Source of the DNA: JAIVJZ01 sp035296385
GTDB taxonomy: Bacteria; Acidobacteriota; Blastocatellia; Pyrinomonadales; Pyrinomonadaceae
NCBI GenBank assembly: GCA_035296385.1
Contig: DATHBB010000064.1
Span: 1-30,476 of the forward strand
Length of the DNA: 30,476 nucleotides
Reading direction: 5' to 3'
The position numbers were made by a program, and so were the translations under genes. Below, one piece after another: positions 7,057-14,753 of this stretch. The notes beneath the pieces are model-generated. The model was not told where the DNA came from. It searched no databases and saw only the letters and a program-made list of their open reading frames with translations. Each line of letters opens with the position of its first letter. Position 1 is the stretch's first letter.

Positions 7057-9294
7057 ATGAAAGAATTGCTTCAATCGGCCAGCGGTTTTCACGTCGTCAT
7101 TTTGTGCGGGGGGCGCGGCAGCGGCACGCTCGCCAACCAACTGCTCGATCAGGGCGCGCGCGTCACCTGTCTCGTCAACGCCTACGACGACGGGCTGAGC
7201 ACCGGACGTTTGCGTTACGTCTTCGACGAACTCGGCCCTTCAGACCTGCGCAAAAATCTGCTCTCGCTGATGAACCTCGACGCGGCGGGCTATTGGTCGC
7301 GCTACGAAGTCTTCGCCTACCGTTACCCCGCCGAGGCGGAGCGCGCCGCAGACTTCCGGCGCGAGATCGAAGACCTCTGCGCGTCGGGCGGCGAACAGCT
7401 TGCGCGCGGCGAGCGGCGCGAGTTGTTGAAGATGGTGGCGCGTATGCCCGCGGGGGCGCGCGAGCAGTTCGTGAGTTATTTGCGCCTCTTTCTCGCCGAA
7501 CTCAAAGAGCGCGAACGCACGCAGGGCGCGGAGTTTTCCTTCGCCGATTGCGCGCTCGGCAACTGCATTTTACTCGGCGCATATCTCGGGCACGGGCGCA
7601 ACTGGACGCGTGCCTTGCGCGCGCTGGAAGAAGTTTTACAGGTGCGCGGGCGCATCGAGATCGCTTCGGAAGAGAACCGGCATCTGTTCGCGCTCTGCAA
7701 TGACGGGCGCGTGCTCACGAGCGAAGCCTCCGTCATCACGGATGCCGACGGCGACATACTCGAACTCTTTCTCGCCAAAGAGCCCGTCGCGCCTTTGAAT
7801 TTGGACAGGTGGGTCGCGGAGGCGGGATTGGACGCGGCTCGCGAACGAATACGTAGTGAAGTGCACGCTCCCACGTCGGCCAGCGCGGGCGCGCTCGAAG
7901 CGCTGGGGCGTGCGGACGTGATCATCTACGGGCCGGGCACGTTTCACTCCTCGCTGTTGCCGACGCTGATGATCGACGGCGTGAGCGAAGCGATCCGTCA
8001 AAGCCGTGCGACGAAGATCATGGTCGTCAACATCGTCGAAGAGGCCGACACGCGCGGCGCGACGGGCGCGGAACTCGCGCAGAAGATCACATCGCTGGTC
8101 GGCGAGGACGCGTACCACTACTTGATCGCCAACGTGCCGCAGCATCAGGGCGGCGAAGGCTACTTCACTTTTGACGAGGAGACGCTGCGCGGCACGAACG
8201 TCAAACTCGCCGTGCGCGACCTTGAAGACCGCACGCGACCGGGCAGGCATCGCGCGCCCGTCCTCGTGCAGACCATACTCGGCATCGTCCGTCCCGAAGC
8301 CGCCGCGCTTGCCAGAAGCACGGAGGAGCAGCCGCTCGTGAGCATCGTGATGCTCGCGTGGAACCGCAAGGGCGAAGTCGAGATCGGTTTGAATGAGTTG
8401 CGAAAGTTGACCTACCCGAACATCGAGTTGATCGTCGTGGACAATGGCTCGAAGGACGGCACGGCGCAGATGATCTACGAGAAGTTTCCCGAGGTGACGG
8501 TCGTGCGCCTGCACGACAACACGGGGATGACCGGCTACAACGTCGGCTTCGCAACGGCGCGCGGCAAGTATGTCGCGATGCTCGACGACGACTCGCACCT
8601 CGCGCCCGAATCCGTCGAGACGATGGTTAAGCTGTGGGAGGACGAGTCGAACAAGGACGTGGCGGTGATGGCGTTTCGCGTGATGAACCCGCACCTGAAC
8701 AGTTTAGTGACGCACTTGTGGGAGGAGAGACTTGTGCCGACCGAGCCGGGGCGCGAGCGCGAGATCACGAGTTTTGCGGCGTGCGGCGCGGCCATACGGC
8801 GCGACGTGCTGGACGAGTGCGGCTACTTCGACGACGATTTTTTCATCTACGCCACCGAAGACGATCTCGCCATACGCCTGTGGGACGCGGGCTACAAAGT
8901 CATCTACGAGCCGCGCTGTTTGTCCTTTCACCGCGAGAGCCGCCAGCAGCGTTCCTGGAAACGCTACGGGCGCGGTTTTCGCAACGCCGCGTGGTTCAAC
9001 TTGAAGCATTTGCCGTGGCGATTCCTCCCCGTCGTCTTCGTGCGCAATCTGTTCTGGTTGACGCTTCGCGGCATACGCTTCCGTTCGTTCGCGTACTTTT
9101 TCTACGGGCTGGTCGGTTATTTTCAAGGCTACCTGCAATTCCCGACCGCGCTACGCAAACGTCGCCGCGTGAAAACCGAGGTCGCGCGCTTCTGTCTGGA
9201 AGACGACTGGATCAGCCGTCCCATCGTCAGCACCGTCCGGCGCATATTTGCCGACAAGCGATACATTCTGGACAAGAGGGGAGTCGCACCATGA
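7057..9294 (+). CDS. YvcK/CofD-like domain fused to GT2 glycosyltransferase
   Basis: This single 745-aa frame has two domains. Residues about 12-390 resemble YvcK (gluconeogenesis factor, CofD/UPF0052 superfamily): CGGRGSG (17-23), YDDGLSTGRLR, GPSDLRKNLLSL, ALGNCILLGAYL (about 166), VLQVRGRIEIAS, and IIYGPGTFHSSLLPTL (about 290) followed by KIMVVNIVEEAD. YvcK binds UDP-sugars and CofD transfers phospholactate in F420 synthesis; this one looks closer to YvcK, with an extra segment at about residues 80-160. Residues from 429 form a GT2 domain: SIVMLAWNRKGEVEIGL, VVDNGSKDGT, the MLDDDSHL metal site (about 509-516) and ATEDDLAIRLWDAG, typical of rhamnosyltransferase-like GT2 enzymes. A hydrophobic C-terminal stretch suggests membrane association. 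The start is ATG 7057 with no strong ribosome site. The stop overlaps the next ATG as ATGA. Confidence 0.88.
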   Translation: MKELLQSASGFHVVILCGGRGSGTLANQLLDQGARVTCLVNAYDDGLSTGRLRYVFDELGPSDLRKNLLSLMNLDAAGYWSRYEVFAYRYPAEAERAADFRREIEDLCASGGEQLARGERRELLKMVARMPAGAREQFVSYLRLFLAELKERERTQGAEFSFADCALGNCILLGAYLGHGRNWTRALRALEEVLQVRGRIEIASEENRHLFALCNDGRVLTSEASVITDADGDILELFLAKEPVAPLNLDRWVAEAGLDAARERIRSEVHAPTSASAGALEALGRADVIIYGPGTFHSSLLPTLMIDGVSEAIRQSRATKIMVVNIVEEADTRGATGAELAQKITSLVGEDAYHYLIANVPQHQGGEGYFTFDEETLRGTNVKLAVRDLEDRTRPGRHRAPVLVQTILGIVRPEAAALARSTEEQPLVSIVMLAWNRKGEVEIGLNELRKLTYPNIELIVVDNGSKDGTAQMIYEKFPEVTVVRLHDNTGMTGYNVGFATARGKYVAMLDDDSHLAPESVETMVKLWEDESNKDVAVMAFRVMNPHLNSLVTHLWEERLVPTEPGREREITSFAACGAAIRRDVLDECGYFDDDFFIYATEDDLAIRLWDAGYKVIYEPRCLSFHRESRQQRSWKRYGRGFRNAAWFNLKHLPWRFLPVVFVRNLFWLTLRGIRFRSFAYFFYGLVGYFQGYLQFPTALRKRRRVKTEVARFCLEDDWISRPIVSTVRRIFADKRYILDKRGVAP

Positions 9295-10280
9295 GCGCGG
9301 CCAGAGAGACTTCCGCTAACGGCGCAGCGCCGGACGAGACGGCGGTGACGGCGGCGAACGGCGCGGCGACCACAGCGGCGTCGCAAGAGTTCGACTTTCG
9401 CCCCGTCGCGTGCGGCGCGTGCGGCAGCGACCGCCCGAAGTTGCTCGGTTGGCGCGGCGGCGACGCGCATCAATCGGGCGCAGGCGTACGCACGCGCATC
9501 GTGCGTTGCGAAGAGTGCTCGCACATCTATCCGAACCCGATGCCGTTTCCGGCGCGCGGTCTGGACGAACTCTACACCGACCCGGAAGACTATTTTCACG
9601 GGCAAGACCTCGAATCCAAGAAGCCCTATGCGCTCGAAACCCTGCGCACCATCGAGCGGACGCTGGGGCGGCGCGGGCGCTATCTGGACGTGGCTTGCGG
9701 GATGGGAGAAAATTTGTGGGCGGCGCGCGAGTTGGGCTGGGAGTACGAGGGCGTCGATGCGTCGTCGGCGTATCTGGCGTGGGGGGAAAAGCATCTCGGC
9801 GTGCGCGGGCGGCTCGGAACGCTGGAAGAGATAAACTTCCCCCCGGATCACTTTGACGCCGTCACGATGAACGCCATCATCGAACACCTCTACGACCCGT
9901 ACACGACGATGCGCGAAGTCCGGCGCGTGCTCAAACCCGGCGGCCTCGTGTGGTTCAACGCGCCGAACGAAGATGCGCTCTACCAGCGCGTCGGCAATCT
10001 CTACATGCGCGCGCAGGGGCGCGACTGGGTCGTGGCGCTCGCGCCGACTTTTGCGCCGTTTCACGTGCAGGGATTCAACCCGCGCTCGCTCCGCCGGCTG
10101 CTTGATCGCGTCGGGCTGGAGATCGAGAGTTTCAAGTCGCGCGGCGGCATCTGGCCGCAGAAGGGCGAACAGACCTTGCGCAAGCGACTCGAATATCAGG
10201 CCGCGCGATTCATTGACTGGATGGACACAAACATCGGTTCGGGCAGTTACCTCTACGTCGTCGCGCGCAAGAAGACGTAG
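9291..10280 (+). CDS. Zinc-ribbon SAM-dependent methyltransferase, copy 1
   Basis: ATG 9291 overlaps the upstream stop (ATGA), making a 329-aa product; the open frame reaches back to 8634 but that part lies inside the GT2 domain. A low-complexity Ala/Gly/Asn lead (about 35 residues) precedes a zinc-ribbon-like pair C41-x2-C44 and C73-x2-C76, then HIYPNPMPFP. Motif I is YLDVACGMGENLW (about 131-143), followed by YEGVDAS and IIEHLYDPYTTMREVRRVLK. This architecture is common in polysaccharide and antibiotic-sugar clusters, where related enzymes C- or O-methylate sugars. It is paralogous to the next gene, including NPMP and ARGxDWVV near the C-terminus. The acceptor is unknown, but coupling to the GT2 fusion suggests it modifies the same glycan. 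Confidence 0.88.
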   Translation: MSAARETSANGAAPDETAVTAANGAATTAASQEFDFRPVACGACGSDRPKLLGWRGGDAHQSGAGVRTRIVRCEECSHIYPNPMPFPARGLDELYTDPEDYFHGQDLESKKPYALETLRTIERTLGRRGRYLDVACGMGENLWAARELGWEYEGVDASSAYLAWGEKHLGVRGRLGTLEEINFPPDHFDAVTMNAIIEHLYDPYTTMREVRRVLKPGGLVWFNAPNEDALYQRVGNLYMRAQGRDWVVALAPTFAPFHVQGFNPRSLRRLLDRVGLEIESFKSRGGIWPQKGEQTLRKRLEYQAARFIDWMDTNIGSGSYLYVVARKKT

Positions 10281-10298
10281 AAGTGAGAAAGTTTTCAG

Positions 10299-11246
10299 AT
10301 GAGCAGTAACGGTCACGGGCAACAGCGGCAGCAGCAGGCGTGGGAGTTTCGCGACGAGGCGTGCAAGGTGTGCGGCGGGCGCGATTTCCGCGTGCTCGGT
10401 TCGCGCGGCGGCGAGGCGCACCGCGACGGCGTGGGCACAAAGACGCGCATCGTCAAATGCCGCGCCTGCAACTTGATCTTCCCCAACCCAATGCCTTACC
10501 CGGCGGGCGAAGACACGCGCTACACGAACGTCTCCGGCTACTTTGAAGACGTGATGATCGTGACGGACGAGGGGCAGCGACAGTTGGGGGATAAACTGGC
10601 GCGCGAGGCCGAGCGTTTGCTCGGCGGGCGAGTCCCGGAGGGCGGGCGTTTTCTCGATGTGGGATGCGGGCGCGGCGAGGTGGTCGCGGCGGCGCAGGCG
10701 CGCGGCTGGGACGCGGAGGGCTGCGATCTGTCGGCGGACTTCGTGCGTCACGCGCGCGAAGTGAACGGAGTGCGCGCGCACGCGGCGACGCTCGAACAGA
10801 TGAACTACCCCGATGCGTCGTTCGACGTGGTGACGCTCGTCGAGGTCATCGAGCATCTATACGATCCGGCGGAGACGGTCAGGGAACTCGCCCGCGTCGT
10901 GCGACCGGGCGGCCTCGTCTACATCAGCACGCCGAACGAAGAGAGCATTTATCAAACGCTCGGCAACCTTTATTACAAAGCGCGCGGGCTTGATTGGGTG
11001 GTGAACCTCTGCCCGACGTGGAATCTCTATCACATACAGGGTTTCAGCCCGCGCTCGTTGCGCTACGTGCTGGCGCAGAACGATTTTCGGGTCGAAAATC
11101 TGGTGGTCTATCCGGGCGGCCTCGTCGTGCCCGAACGCGGCGGACTGTGGGGCGGCGTCGAGCGGGTCGGGACGCACGTGGTCAAACACATCGCCAACGC
11201 TCTGGGGCGCAGTCCTTATATGTACGCCTGGGCGCGGCGGAATTAG
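10299..11246 (+). CDS. Zinc-ribbon SAM-dependent methyltransferase, copy 2
   Basis: This 315-aa protein starts 18 bases after copy 1 and shares its plan: cysteine pairs C22-x2-C25 and C54-x2-C57, LIFPNPMPYP, motif I FLDVGCGRGEV (about 118-128), EVIEHLYDPAETVRELARV, PNEESIYQTLGNLYYKARG and HIQGFSPRSLRYVL. The parallel with copy 1 (EHLYDPYTTMREVRRVL, HVQGFNPRSLRRLL) supports an old tandem duplication followed by divergence. The two may methylate different positions or act as a pair. The 160 bases downstream (11247-11408) hold no gene and include an AT-rich stretch (about 11290-11345) before the next coding region. Confidence 0.88.
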   Translation: MSSNGHGQQRQQQAWEFRDEACKVCGGRDFRVLGSRGGEAHRDGVGTKTRIVKCRACNLIFPNPMPYPAGEDTRYTNVSGYFEDVMIVTDEGQRQLGDKLAREAERLLGGRVPEGGRFLDVGCGRGEVVAAAQARGWDAEGCDLSADFVRHAREVNGVRAHAATLEQMNYPDASFDVVTLVEVIEHLYDPAETVRELARVVRPGGLVYISTPNEESIYQTLGNLYYKARGLDWVVNLCPTWNLYHIQGFSPRSLRYVLAQNDFRVENLVVYPGGLVVPERGGLWGGVERVGTHVVKHIANALGRSPYMYAWARRN

Positions 11247-11408
11247 TCGAACGCAAAGGGCGGGCGCTGGCGCTCTGTAGGGCGGCTTCGGGTTTTTTAC
11301 TTTTAGCTTTAAGTCTGTTAGGTTTAACTTTAATTTTCAAAGGAATTTCTCGCGCGGCCAGCCTGCAACGTTCATGCAAGCTCAAACACAAGCGGCGTTT
11401 TTGTTCTT

Positions 11409-13121
11409 ATGTATATTCTTGGACTCACAACTCTGGGCGATTCTGCGGCGACGCTTTTGCGAGACGGCGAGATCGTAGCGGCGGCGGAAGAAGAGCGCTT
11501 CTCGCGCCGCAAACATCACAGCGGCTTCCCCTACAACGCGATGCAGTATTGCCTCGACGAAGCGGGAATCGGCATCGCGGACGTGGCGCACATCGGCCTC
11601 TACTGGAAGCCGTGGGTTTTGCGCCACAAGGCTTTGCAGGCGTTGAAGTCGGGACTCATCTCGCGCGACATGTTCAAGGCGCGCGTTGATCGGGGCGTCT
11701 CGCAGGTCGGCGAAAGTTATCTGGGGATGCTGCGCCACCCGAAGTTGATACGCAAGCATTACGGGCCGAGCAAGTTTCGCTTCCACTTCCTCGAACATCA
11801 TCAGTGCCACGCCGCGAGCGCCTTTTTCGTCTCCGGCTTCGACCGCAGCGCCATCCTGACCTGGGACGGGACGGGCGAAGACACGACGACGCTCTTTTCG
11901 CGCGGGCACGCCGACCGCATAGAAGTTTTGAAGCGCATCAAACTGCCGCACTCGCTCGGCCAGTTCTATTCGGCGGTGACGAACTACATCGGCTTCGACA
12001 TGTTCGGCGGCGACGAGTGGAAGGTGATGGGCTTGGCCGCTTACGGCAAACCCGAATACTACGACTTCCTCAGCAAGCGCGTGCTGTCTGTGAACGGCAA
12101 CAACGATTTTCATTTGAACATACGCGTGCTCGACCATCACCTCGCCAAGCACTACCAGTTCGGCGAAGAGATCACGAAAGCTCTGGGGCCGCCCCGCCAG
12201 CCCGACGAGGATTTGACCGAGCGCCACTGGAACATCGCCGCGAGCGCGCAGAAGGTGCTGGAAGACACCGCGCTCCATCTCATCGAAGGTCTCCATAAGA
12301 TGACGGGCGAAGAAAATCTGTGCATGGCCGGAGGCGTCGCCTTCAACTCCGTGATGAACGGGCGCATCATGACCGAGTCGCCGTTCAAGAACTACTACGT
12401 GCAGCCTGCGGCGGGCGACGCGGGCTGTTCGCTCGGCGCGGCGCTGATGGTGCACCACACGATCCTCAAGCAGCCGCGCACGCGCAAGATGGAGCACGCC
12501 TACTACGGGCCGGGCTTCACGTCCGAAGAGTGCGCCGAAGAGTTACGCGCCGCGGGCTTGAAGTTCGAGACGCTCGCCGACGACGTGATGCTGCCGCGCG
12601 TGGCGCAGATGATCGCCGACGGCGCGATCATCGGCTGGTTTCAGGGGCGCATGGAGTTCGGGCCGCGCGCGCTCGGCAACCGTTCGTTCATCGCCGACCC
12701 GCGACGCGACGACATGCGCGAGTTGTTGAATAAAAAGGTGAAACTGCGCGAGTGGTTTCGCCCGCTCGCGCCTTCGATGAAGGAGGAAGTGAGCGAGGAG
12801 ATTTTCGGTCGCCCGCACCACGATCCGTTCATGGTCACGGTCTTGCACGTCACCGAAAAGCAGCGCCAGCGTTTCCCCTCGGTCGTACACATCGACGGCA
12901 CGGCCAGACCGCAGACCGTGAGCCGCCGCACGAACCCGCGCTACTGGAATTTGATCAACGAGTTCGAGCGGCTGACCGGCTGCCCGATGCTCTTGAACAC
13001 CTCCTTCAACATTCAGGAGCCGATAGTCTGCCGCCCCTCGGACGCCATCAAAACTTTTCAGGGCGCGAACTTCGACGCGCTTGTTCTGGAGAACCATCTG
13101 GTGCTGCGGAAACAGAACTAA
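11409..13121 (+). CDS. Carbamoyltransferase (NodU/CmcH family), complete
   Basis: The 570-aa product has the usual family length and N-terminus (MYILGLTTLGDSAATLL, then DGEIVAAAEEERFSRRKH), which fixes the ATG at 11409. The metal-site segment EHHQCHAASAFFVSGF lies at about residues 129-144, followed by TWDGTGED and MAGGVAFNSVMNG. The C-terminal YrdC-like ATP-binding half has WFQGRMEFGPRALGNRSF (about 410-427) and LLNTSFNIQEPIV. It should carbamoylate a hydroxyl on a sugar or polyketide-like acceptor using carbamoyl phosphate and ATP. It is a paralog of the partial gene at the left edge. Because it sits beside GT-C, AsnB and methyltransferase genes, a carbamoylated surface polysaccharide is the simplest reading. 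Confidence 0.94.
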   Translation: MYILGLTTLGDSAATLLRDGEIVAAAEEERFSRRKHHSGFPYNAMQYCLDEAGIGIADVAHIGLYWKPWVLRHKALQALKSGLISRDMFKARVDRGVSQVGESYLGMLRHPKLIRKHYGPSKFRFHFLEHHQCHAASAFFVSGFDRSAILTWDGTGEDTTTLFSRGHADRIEVLKRIKLPHSLGQFYSAVTNYIGFDMFGGDEWKVMGLAAYGKPEYYDFLSKRVLSVNGNNDFHLNIRVLDHHLAKHYQFGEEITKALGPPRQPDEDLTERHWNIAASAQKVLEDTALHLIEGLHKMTGEENLCMAGGVAFNSVMNGRIMTESPFKNYYVQPAAGDAGCSLGAALMVHHTILKQPRTRKMEHAYYGPGFTSEECAEELRAAGLKFETLADDVMLPRVAQMIADGAIIGWFQGRMEFGPRALGNRSFIADPRRDDMRELLNKKVKLREWFRPLAPSMKEEVSEEIFGRPHHDPFMVTVLHVTEKQRQRFPSVVHIDGTARPQTVSRRTNPRYWNLINEFERLTGCPMLLNTSFNIQEPIVCRPSDAIKTFQGANFDALVLENHLVLRKQN

Positions 13122-13244
13122 GGGAAAGGGGGAAGGGGTAAAGGGGAAAGGAAGAATTGAATCATTGTTTCATTGAATCAATGAAGAAATAAATCAATGG
13201 ATCAATTCTTCACCCCTTACCCTTTACCCCTTCCCCTTTCCCCT
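13122..13244. repeat. Intergenic inverted repeat of GGGGAAA-type units (family C)
   Basis: The element begins at the base after the stop codon. The left arm (13122-13160) is a run of about 7-bp purine units (GGGGWAA variants) ending in AAGAATTGA; the right arm (13201-13244) is the reverse complement, starting TCAATTCTTC and ending in pyrimidine units. The centre itself contains several ATTGAATCA/ATCAATG units that also pair. The whole could form a very long hairpin. The start of the next gene is 38 bases beyond the right arm. Confidence 0.9.
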
Positions 13245-13282
13245 GAGAATTGTAGAAAGCCCCCGCTACAGTCAAAAAAGCC

Positions 13283-14692
13283 ATGAACGGATTTCTCGTC
13301 CTCCTAGCATTTATAGTCTGCATCGGCATCATTATGATGTTTCCCGGCGTCGGCGCGCCGGCGGTGCTCGTCCTGATCGTGTGCGCGGGCGCGGCGCTCG
13401 CCGCCTTCAATGCGGCGCTCACGGGGCGCGACAAAGAGTTTCTGCTGCAACTCTTCACCGCCGCGCTGTTCACGCGCGTCATGGTCGCGACGGCGATCTA
13501 CATGTTTCGCCTGCAAGGGTTCTTCGGCGGCGACTCCTTCGGCTACGACCAGATGGGCTTGATGATCATTCAAGGATGGGAGGGCGAGGCGGCCTACCAG
13601 AACGTGATGGAGCGCTGGGGACATGCCGGTTGGGGCATGGGCTACATCGTCGCCGCCGTCTATTCGCTCATCGGGCGCAACTCGCTCGCGGTGCAGTACG
13701 TCAACAGCGTGATCGGCGCGGCGAGCGTGCCTGTGACGTACCTCTGCGCGCAACAGATGTTTCAGAACACGCGTGTGGCGCGCGTATCGGCGGTCTGCGT
13801 GGCGTTCTTCCCGTCGCTCGTGCTGTGGTCGTCGCAGGTGCTCAAGGACGGGCCGATTGTTTTTCTGCTGGTGGCCGCGATGCTGGCGACGCTTAAGTTG
13901 AGCGAGCGGCTGACGATCAAACATTTTATATTGATGATGACCTCGCTGTTAGGCCTGCTCAGCATGCGCTTCTACATCTTCTACATGGCGCTGGCCGCGT
14001 CGGTCGGTGCGTTCCTCATCGGTTTGCGCCCGCCGGTGGGGGTGAGCAGCGTCGTGCGGCAGGTAGCCATCGTCATCGCGCTCGGACTTTCGATGACTTA
14101 TCTGGGCGTGCTGCGCACGGCGAGCACGCAGTTCGAGGCTTTCGGCAACCTCGAACGCGTCCAGCGCAGCCGCGCCGATCTGGCTACCACCGAATCGGGC
14201 TTCGGGCGCGACGTGGACGTTTCGACCACCGAAGGCGCGTTGCAGGCGATCCCTCTGGGGATGGTTTATTTGCTGTTCGCGCCGTTCCCGTGGCAGTTGG
14301 CGAACTTGCGCCAGAGCATCACGCTGCCGGAGATGTTCATCTGGTGGTCGTCGTTTCCGCTGCTCGTGGTGGGCATCTGGTTTACGTTAAAGTATCGCAT
14401 GCGTCCGGCGCTCCCCATTCTCATTTTCACGACGATGCTGACATTGGCCTACTCGATCTTTCAGGGTAACGTCGGTACGGCTTATCGCCAGCGCTCGCAG
14501 CTTCTGGTCTTCTATTTTATCTTCATCGCGGTCGGCTATGTGTTGTTGAAGGAGCGGCGCGAGGATAGGCAGCGGCGCGTGTTGATGGAGGCGGAGGAGC
14601 AGCGGCGCGCGATCAGGCAGGGCGGAGCGCGGCGGAAGAGGCCGGAAGCGCAGGCGACGACGGACGTTTTCGCAAACCGCGAGCACGTCTGA
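13283..14692 (+). CDS. Polytopic membrane protein, GT-C (family 39-like) glycosyltransferase, copy 1
   Basis: The 469-aa product is strongly hydrophobic, with about ten or more likely membrane helices. After the second or third helix comes an acidic outer loop GGDSFGYD (residues 82-89), like the catalytic Asp loop of GT-C enzymes that use polyprenyl-phosphate sugars (ArnT/PMT relatives). Other marks are FFPSLVLWSSQVLKDGP and LRFYIFYM-type helices. A basic Arg/Glu-rich tail of about 50 residues ends the protein, probably cytoplasmic. Its tandem neighbour (14754-16181) is a clear paralog of similar length. The role would be sugar transfer on the periplasmic face. An undefined membrane function in polymer assembly is the alternative, as no family signature beyond the acidic loop is decisive. 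Confidence 0.78.
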   Translation: MNGFLVLLAFIVCIGIIMMFPGVGAPAVLVLIVCAGAALAAFNAALTGRDKEFLLQLFTAALFTRVMVATAIYMFRLQGFFGGDSFGYDQMGLMIIQGWEGEAAYQNVMERWGHAGWGMGYIVAAVYSLIGRNSLAVQYVNSVIGAASVPVTYLCAQQMFQNTRVARVSAVCVAFFPSLVLWSSQVLKDGPIVFLLVAAMLATLKLSERLTIKHFILMMTSLLGLLSMRFYIFYMALAASVGAFLIGLRPPVGVSSVVRQVAIVIALGLSMTYLGVLRTASTQFEAFGNLERVQRSRADLATTESGFGRDVDVSTTEGALQAIPLGMVYLLFAPFPWQLANLRQSITLPEMFIWWSSFPLLVVGIWFTLKYRMRPALPILIFTTMLTLAYSIFQGNVGTAYRQRSQLLVFYFIFIAVGYVLLKERREDRQRRVLMEAEEQRRAIRQGGARRKRPEAQATTDVFANREHV

Positions 14693-14727
14693 GGGCGACG
14701 GCGCAGAGTAGCGGCGCGAAGGTTTTA

Positions 14728-14753
14728 CGGTTCGGAGTTTCGGTTCGGAGTTT
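14728..14753 (+). repeat. 13-bp tandem duplication containing the ribosome-binding site
   Basis: CGGTTCGGAGTTT occurs twice, head to tail (14728-14740, 14741-14753), directly before the ATG at 14754. Each copy contains GGAG. The nearer GGAG lies only 3 bases from the ATG and the farther one 16 bases away, so neither is at the ideal spacing. Confidence 0.9.

Noticed and set aside
8634..9290. Upstream extension of the first zinc-ribbon methyltransferase frame
   Set aside because: It overlaps the conserved GT2 domain in another frame and gives an Arg-rich, motif-free peptide. ATG 9291 with an ATGA overlap fits the operon.
9129..10856. Long antisense open frame of 575 codons
   Set aside because: It is opposite two clear methyltransferase genes and a GT2 end, is rich in Arg/His/Ala/Val and has no recognisable domain. 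Such antisense frames are frequent across this GC-rich window.
11247..11408. Small gene or RNA in the gap before the second carbamoyltransferase
   Set aside because: No frame with a plausible start and ribosome site, and no strong hairpin; only an AT-rich stretch that could include a promoter I cannot define.
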